A stretch of 64,000 nucleotides of DNA, taken from NCBI GenBank assembly GCA_045616445.1, contig JAZLGR010000003.1, positions 62,001-126,000 of the forward strand, read 5' to 3'. A program made the translations under genes and the position numbers. The notes below the pieces were generated by a model. The model searched no databases. It was given only the letters and a program-made list of their open reading frames with translations, and was not told the DNA's origin. This DNA comes from Fimousia sp045616445. Lineage in GTDB: Bacteria; Bacillota; Clostridia; Lachnospirales; Lachnospiraceae. Positions 59,635 to 64,000 of this stretch are shown in pieces. Every line of letters begins with the position of its first letter. Positions within the stretch are counted from its first letter, which is position 1.

Positions 59635-60435
59635 ATGAAACTTACCAGTATCGCCAGCGGAAGCAGTGGAAACTGTATCTATGTTGGCAGTAAGGAAGCG
59701 CATATTCTTGTCGATGCAGGAATCAGTGGGAAAAGAATAGAGACAGGATTAAGAGAACTGTCTGTGGATCCGAAGAGTCTACACGGGATTTTAGTGACCC
59801 ACGAACATATTGATCATATTGCAGGACTTGGTGTTATGGCAAGACGCTATAAGCTTCCCCTTTATATGACTGAGAAGACTGCACAGGCGGTGCTTTCCAC
59901 CAAATCTGTTGGGAAGATCAACACCGATCTGATTCAGATCATCAAACCGGATCAGCCTTTCAAAATCCACGATCTGACCATCGATGCAACCAGCATCTGG
60001 CATGATGCGGCAGACCCGGTCTGCTACAGCTTTTTATCAGATGGGGTGAAAGCCTCTGTGGCAACAGATCTTGGCAATTATCATCCTGGCATTGTGGAGA
60101 AGGTCCATGGATCTGATATTCTGTTCGTGGAAGCCAACCATGACATTGCCATGCTTGAGGTTGGACCATATCCATATTATCTGAAGCAGAGAATTCTGGG
60201 GAATCATGGACATCTGTCCAATGACCGTTCCGGAGAGTTTTTATGTGAAGTCATTTCCGACAATACGAAGGATATTTTCCTGGGGCATCTCTCCAAGGAG
60301 AATAATTTTGAACAACTGGCATATGAGACCGTCCGACTCAGTCTGATAGAGCATGGAATCAAGCCGGAAGAAAATCAGATACATTTGAAGGTGGCAAAAC
60401 GAGATGAAGTAACCGAAGCCGCCGTTGTAGAATAA
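59635..60435 (+). CDS. Metallo-beta-lactamase-fold hydrolase (WalJ/YycJ-like)
   Basis: A 266-residue predicted DNA exonuclease-type hydrolase. SIASGSSGNCIYVG, LVTHEHIDHIAGLGVMARR (the H-x-E-H-x-D-H zinc motif) and VATDLGNYH with LGNHGHLSN are characteristic of YycJ, which sits near walKR in Bacillus and takes part in double-strand break repair or cell wall homeostasis. Here walKR is not adjacent. TATAAT (59550-59555) is a possible -10 box. The leader contains the palindrome ATACACGTGTAT at 59572-59583. Confidence 0.88.
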   Translation: MKLTSIASGSSGNCIYVGSKEAHILVDAGISGKRIETGLRELSVDPKSLHGILVTHEHIDHIAGLGVMARRYKLPLYMTEKTAQAVLSTKSVGKINTDLIQIIKPDQPFKIHDLTIDATSIWHDAADPVCYSFLSDGVKASVATDLGNYHPGIVEKVHGSDILFVEANHDIAMLEVGPYPYYLKQRILGNHGHLSNDRSGEFLCEVISDNTKDIFLGHLSKENNFEQLAYETVRLSLIEHGIKPEENQIHLKVAKRDEVTEAAVVE

Positions 60436-60471
60436 AAGATCTGCAGGTCAGGTCTGACAGGAGGAACTTAA

Positions 60472-60744
60472 ATGAGCAAAACAGTAATCACAGTAGTAGG
60501 TAAAGACAGCGTTGGTATCATTGCAAAGGTTTGTACATACCTTGCAAACAACAGCATTAACATTCTTGATATCTCCCAGACAATCGTTGGCGGATATTTT
60601 AACATGATGATGATCGTTGATACATCCACATCTTCCAAAGGTGTTGCAGATATCACCAATGAATTAGGACAGATCGGAGAAGAAATCGGCGTGTTAATCC
60701 GTGCACAGAACGAAGATATCTTCAACTCCATGCATAGAATTTAA
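60472..60744 (+). CDS. ACT-domain protein (UPF0237)
   Basis: A 90-residue single ACT domain, a small-molecule (often amino acid) binding fold. KTVITVVGKDSVGIIAKVCTYLANNSINILDISQTIVGG is the GcvR/UPF0237 signature. It ends 18 bases before the PFL-like gene, with GGAGG between them. This pair is widely conserved, and the ACT protein presumably senses a metabolite for it. AGGAGGAAC precedes the start. Confidence 0.93.
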   Translation: MSKTVITVVGKDSVGIIAKVCTYLANNSINILDISQTIVGGYFNMMMIVDTSTSSKGVADITNELGQIGEEIGVLIRAQNEDIFNSMHRI

Positions 60745-60762
60745 TTTGGAGGTCATGGATTT

Positions 60763-62127
60763 ATGATTAATATTAATGAAGTAATTGAAACTAATAAGAT
60801 GATCTCTGAGATGAACCTTGATGTAAGAACCATTACTCTTGGTATCAGCTTACTTGACTGCGGAGCATCTACATTAGAAGAAGTAAAAGACAATATTTAT
60901 AATAAGATCACAACAACAGCCAAAGACCTTGTAAAAACAGGTAAGGACATCGAAAAGGAATATGGTATTCCAATCGTTAACAAACGAATCTCCATCACTC
61001 CAATCGCATTGGTTGGCGGTCCTGTATGCAAATCCACATCTGATTTCGTGGAAATCGCAAAGGTGCTTGATAAAGCAGCGAAGGAAGTAGGCGTTAACTT
61101 TATCGGTGGTTATTCTGCACTGGTGAATAAGGGTATGACTCCGGCAGATGAGCTCTTAATCCGCTCCATTCCAGAAGCTTTGGCAGTGACAGACCGTGTA
61201 TGTTCTTCCATCAACGTTGGTTCCACTAAAACAGGTATCAACATGGATGCAGTGAAATTACTTGGAGAAATCATCAAGGAAACTGCAGAATATACAAAGG
61301 ATAATGACTCCCTTGGCTGTGCAAAATTAGTAGTATTCACCAATGCGCCAGATGATAACCCATTCATGGCAGGTGCATTCCATGGTGTAACAGAAGCTGA
61401 CAAGATTATCAATGTCGGTGTATCCGGTCCGGGGGTAGTAAAACGTGCATTAGAACAGGTTCGCGGCGAAAACTTCGAGATTCTCTGTGAAACAATCAAG
61501 AAGACCGCATTCAAGGTTACCCGAGTTGGCCAGTTGGTTGCAAGAGAAGCTTCTTCCAGACTTGGTATTCCATTTGGTATTGTAGACTTATCCTTAGCTC
61601 CAACTCCAGCAGTTGGTGATTCCGTAGGTGAAATCTTAGAAGAAATCGGTTTGGAATATGCAGGTGCACCTGGAACAACTGCAGCATTGGCATTACTCAA
61701 TGACCAGGTGAAAAAGGGCGGCGTTATGGCTTCCTCCTATGTTGGTGGTTTGAGTGGTGCATTTATCCCTGTCTCTGAAGACCAGAGAATGATCGATGCA
61801 GTGAACGCTGGTGCGTTAACTTTAGAAAAATTAGAAGCAATGACCTGTGTATGTTCCGTAGGTCTTGATATGATCGCAATTCCAGGAAAAACAAGTGCAG
61901 CTACCATTTCCGGTATCATCGCCGACGAAATGGCACTTGGTATGATCAACCAGAAGACAACAGCAGTTCGATTAATTCCAGCAATCGGCAAGGATGTTGG
62001 AGATACTGTTGAATTCGGTGGCTTACTTGGTTATGCACCAATCATGCCAGTCAATGAATTCTCCTGTGAAGCCTTCGTAAACCGTGGCGGAAGAATCCCA
62101 GCTCCAATTCACAGCTTCAAGAACTAA
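60763..62127 (+). CDS. PFL family protein (UPF0210/DUF711)
   Basis: A 454-residue conserved protein of unknown reaction, structurally related to pyruvate-formate-lyase-type ten-stranded barrels. MNLDVRTITLGISLLDCGAS near the N-terminus, SINVGSTKTGINMDAVKLLG, FSDAP-like FTNAPDDNPFMAGAF and SPTPAVGDSV-like APTPAVGDSVGEILEEIGLE are family blocks. The glycyl-radical end motif of true PFL is not present, so radical chemistry is not implied. It is paired with the ACT gene and closed by a terminator. Confidence 0.92.
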   Translation: MININEVIETNKMISEMNLDVRTITLGISLLDCGASTLEEVKDNIYNKITTTAKDLVKTGKDIEKEYGIPIVNKRISITPIALVGGPVCKSTSDFVEIAKVLDKAAKEVGVNFIGGYSALVNKGMTPADELLIRSIPEALAVTDRVCSSINVGSTKTGINMDAVKLLGEIIKETAEYTKDNDSLGCAKLVVFTNAPDDNPFMAGAFHGVTEADKIINVGVSGPGVVKRALEQVRGENFEILCETIKKTAFKVTRVGQLVAREASSRLGIPFGIVDLSLAPTPAVGDSVGEILEEIGLEYAGAPGTTAALALLNDQVKKGGVMASSYVGGLSGAFIPVSEDQRMIDAVNAGALTLEKLEAMTCVCSVGLDMIAIPGKTSAATISGIIADEMALGMINQKTTAVRLIPAIGKDVGDTVEFGGLLGYAPIMPVNEFSCEAFVNRGGRIPAPIHSFKN

Positions 62128-62145
62128 ATCAGAATAGAATATATG

Positions 62146-62178
62146 ACCCCGCGTAAGTAATCTTGCGCGGGGTTTTTT
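62146..62178 (+). terminator. Intrinsic terminator after the PFL-like gene
   Basis: ACCCCGCGTAAG pairs with CTTGCGCGGGGT around TAAT, then six T. Confidence 0.93.
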
Positions 62179-62217
62179 GATGTATAGGAAATTTCTTCGA
62201 ATTAATATTAATAAAAG

Positions 62218-62267
62218 ATGTAATCTATTACATAAATATTGACGAGTATGTAATAATTTTGTAATAT
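62218..62267 (+). promoter_or_regulatory. Glucosaminidase promoter with TGTAAT operator sites
   Basis: The promoter is TTGACG (62239-62244), 17 bases, TAATAT (62262-62267). A perfect dyad ATGTAATCTATTACAT lies at 62218-62233, just upstream of the -35. TGTAAT recurs at 62249-62254 in the spacer and at 62260-62265 over the -10. Confidence 0.65.
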
Positions 62268-62299
62268 ATAGATAGATTAATGAGAAGGAGAAACTTTAT

Positions 62300-63157
62300 A
62301 TGAAAAAACTGGTAAGCATGATGATGGTGCTTATCATGGCTTTTGGTATCATATGCATGCCAACTCAGGGGGAAGAGGTGAAGGCTGCTACATATACCAT
62401 CAGTAAGACGAAAGCGACCATCAAAGTTGGGAAAACACTGAAACTGAAGGTTGCCGGAACCAAAGCAACAACTGTCATTGTCTGGAAATCCAGCAAGAAA
62501 TCTGTTGCCAAGGTAAGTGCAGCTGGCAAGGTAACAGCGAAGAAGGCTGGAACTGCAACCATCACCGCAACAATCGGTAAAAAAGCAGTAAAATGTAAGG
62601 TGACTGTGAAAAAACCTGCAGTGGTTACAACACAGGCAACCACATTCAAGGATATGCAGGCGAAGGATATCATCGCAAAGATTGGTCCTTCCTTTACAGA
62701 AGATCAGAAGAAGTCCGGCGTGCTGGCATCCATCTCTCTCGCTCAGTTCTGTCTCGAATCCGGATATGGTAAGAGTGAGCTGGCACAGAATGCCAATAAC
62801 TGTTTCGGTATGAAGACAAGTCTTTCCGGTAATACATGGGCTGGTTCCACATGGGACGGTATTTCCATCTATACCAAGAAGACTGGCGAAGAAACAAAGA
62901 GCGGAAAGAAGATCACAATTACTGCAGATTTCCGTAAGTATCCATGTATCGAAGATTCCATCGCTGACCACAGCGCATATTTACTTGGCGCAAAGAATGG
63001 AACAAAGCTTCGTTATCAGGGATTAAAAGGGGAAAAGGATTACAAGAAAGCAATCAAGATCATCAAAGATGGTGGATATGCAACAAGCAGCAGCTATGTA
63101 AATAGCATCATCAGCATCATCGAACGATATGATCTGACACAGTATGATGTGAAATAG
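62300..63157 (+). CDS. Secreted Big2-domain glucosaminidase (peptidoglycan hydrolase)
   Basis: A 285-residue exported autolysin. The signal peptide (MKKLVSMMMVLIMAFGI) is likely cut after AQ/KA near residue 29. A bacterial Ig-like group 2 domain lies at about 31-103 (TIKVGKTLKLKVAGT, GTATITATIGKKAVKCKVTV). The glucosaminidase domain (about 117-280) has SISLAQFCLESGYGKSELAQNANNCFGMK with the catalytic Glu153 and KYPCIEDSIADHSAYLL, as in FlgJ/LytG-type enzymes that cut N-acetylglucosaminyl bonds. GAGAAGGAGAAAC precedes the start. It is monocistronic. Confidence 0.92.
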   Translation: MKKLVSMMMVLIMAFGIICMPTQGEEVKAATYTISKTKATIKVGKTLKLKVAGTKATTVIVWKSSKKSVAKVSAAGKVTAKKAGTATITATIGKKAVKCKVTVKKPAVVTTQATTFKDMQAKDIIAKIGPSFTEDQKKSGVLASISLAQFCLESGYGKSELAQNANNCFGMKTSLSGNTWAGSTWDGISIYTKKTGEETKSGKKITITADFRKYPCIEDSIADHSAYLLGAKNGTKLRYQGLKGEKDYKKAIKIIKDGGYATSSSYVNSIISIIERYDLTQYDVK

Positions 63158-63176
63158 ATAATTAGAGAATAAGAAA

Positions 63177-63207
63177 GAACCAGGCCGATGAGGTCTGGTT
63201 CTTTTTT
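63177..63207 (+). terminator. Intrinsic terminator after the glucosaminidase gene
   Basis: GAACCAGGCC pairs with GGTCTGGTTC around GATGA, then six T. Confidence 0.9.
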
Positions 63208-63235
63208 ATAATCAATTATTGTGATCAAAGGATCA

Positions 63236-64000
63236 TTAATAGTAAATCACATTATCCTTGCCGGCACCAACGCGGGTCAGATAGATACGCTTTTTATTGG
63301 TGTCAATCTGCATAATGTTCATGGACTGTTCTGTGTCAGTGCCCTTCTTCATGGTGTTGGCACCGGTGTACAGACTCTTCTGGTACGCATCACAGTTAAA
63401 GGAAGTGATATTCAGTCTTGTTGTTCCACTCTTATCTGTAATGGTTTTATTCAGGTCGCGGTGTGTGTGCCCTACTAACCAGGCTGCGATAGTCGCATCG
63501 GATTCCTTCTCCAGTGTCAGCAGATGGCTGGCAATTTCCTTGGATTTTGCAGGAATGGCACAGGTCTGATCTGGTTTTGCATAATCCCAGTATGCATGGG
63601 ATACTAAAATGACGGTCCAGGATGCATCCAGCTCTTTGACACGCTTGTCCACCCAGCTCTGCACGGAATTTGTGTAGTATTCCGGATGCTTCACGTCATA
63701 GTAGAACATGACATAGCGCACCTTGTTGGCTTTGTCGTCCGTATATGCGTTATTTAAGTTGCCCGTTGTCTTGGCAAATGCTTCCTCCGGCTTGATCATC
63801 ATGTCATAAATCTCATTGGTAGACAGATGTACCTTGGAAGAAAGCTTGGTATCATGGTTATTGCGGTCATGATTGCCAACGGTGGAAAAGAGATTGACAT
63901 CACTAAATGACTTGTAGAAGCTGTTTACTTCTGCCTTGGCTTCCTTGGCTGTTGCATGGGTGCCGGTGATGACGTCACCACCGAAGATTGCAATTGGAGT
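63236..64000 (-). CDS. Metallophosphoesterase (calcineurin-like), 5' end outside the window
   Basis: The reading frame is open to the window edge, so the first part is missing; about 254 residues are visible. GGDVITGT near the edge, TVGNHDRNNHD, LVSHAYWD and VGHTHRDLN are four of the calcineurin-family metal motifs (the first GDxHG-type motif is beyond the edge). The C-terminus ends GAGKDNVIYY. The protein may be secreted or cell-wall-bound, given relatives with SLH or Ig domains, but the signal region cannot be seen. It converges on the glucosaminidase gene. Confidence 0.88.
   Translation of the reverse strand, partial: TPIAIFGGDVITGTHATAKEAKAEVNSFYKSFSDVNLFSTVGNHDRNNHDTKLSSKVHLSTNEIYDMMIKPEEAFAKTTGNLNNAYTDDKANKVRYVMFYYDVKHPEYYTNSVQSWVDKRVKELDASWTVILVSHAYWDYAKPDQTCAIPAKSKEIASHLLTLEKESDATIAAWLVGHTHRDLNKTITDKSGTTRLNITSFNCDAYQKSLYTGANTMKKGTDTEQSMNIMQIDTNKKRIYLTRVGAGKDNVIYY

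Noticed and set aside
61110..61700. Minus-strand frame of 196 codons opposite the PFL-like gene
   Set aside because: The + strand gene is well conserved over the same stretch; the antisense product is low-complexity Ser/Thr/Pro with no ribosome binding site.
62228..62971. Long minus-strand frame (247 codons) opposite the glucosaminidase gene
   Set aside because: It mirrors a Lys-rich gene with regular codon use, giving a Cys/Leu/Phe-rich product with no known family and no ribosome binding site.
1..64000. CRISPR arrays, insertion sequences, prophage, integrases or toxin-antitoxin pairs
   Set aside because: None was found: no spaced direct repeats of CRISPR type, no transposase or integrase motifs, and no small paired toxin-antitoxin genes.

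Overview
The window reads as chromosomal core sequence from a sporulating, anaerobic Clostridia member, most likely Lachnospiraceae (inference). The basis is the cysS-mrnC-rlmB-sigH order, a cysteine T-box, PPi-dependent pyruvate phosphate dikinase, an RNA-processing and translation gene set typical of low-GC Gram-positives, tRNA genes without encoded CCA, and strong AGGAGG-type ribosome binding sites. No phage genes, transposases or CRISPR arrays were seen. Most genes are on the + strand in tight operons.

Layout. 1-5.1 kb: the 3' end of secF, recJ, a HAD phosphatase, tRNA-Val and tRNA-Met, ispF and an acetyltransferase. 5.1-9.5 kb: a cysteine T-box leader, then cysS-mrnC-rlmB-sigH, a 27-residue membrane peptide, a HAD protein and tRNA-Thr. 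9.5-16.1 kb: an alpha/beta hydrolase, the nifS-nifU-mnmA sulfur-transfer operon, a beta-CASP metallo-hydrolase and a divergent nitrilase-family gene. 16.2-21.1 kb: an HPr-like protein behind a twin palindromic operator, ppdK and a lone polyprenyl sugar-phosphate transferase.

21.1-30.4 kb is the accessory part. It holds an FMN riboswitch with its own terminator but no flavin gene next to it, and an FGGY kinase. A LysR regulator is divergent from a TIM-barrel isomerase/dehydratase-like gene, which is followed by an FMN/FeS/FAD enoate-reductase-type enzyme, a YdiB-like shikimate/quinate dehydrogenase and an MFS transporter. These four genes use the codons of highly expressed genes, as ppdK does, and plausibly form an uptake and redox pathway for quinate, shikimate or a related cyclic acid. 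A small AT-rich secreted protein follows.

30.6-56 kb is housekeeping: rimM-trmD-rplS-lepB-rbgA-rnhB-yraN-pgeF, der-plsY-gpsA, an aminotransferase, rnhA, a small alarmone synthetase, RNA modification enzymes (RsmF-, RsuA-, RluD-like), a YgiQ-type radical SAM protein, recU, and yicC-gmk-rpoZ followed at once by a sigma-70 homologue that lacks region 4. Then come dgt-like, glf, tRNA-Leu and an envelope operon (LCP protein, an unknown membrane-anchored protein, a zinc-finger anti-sigma-like protein). 56-64 kb: polA, coaE, a WalJ-like hydrolase, an ACT-domain plus PFL-like pair, a Big2-glucosaminidase and a truncated metallophosphoesterase.

The points most worth a second look are the orphan FMN riboswitch, the quinate/shikimate-like cluster with its structured leader, the region-4-less sigma protein beside rpoZ, and the HPr-like protein without the catalytic histidine under a strong palindromic operator.
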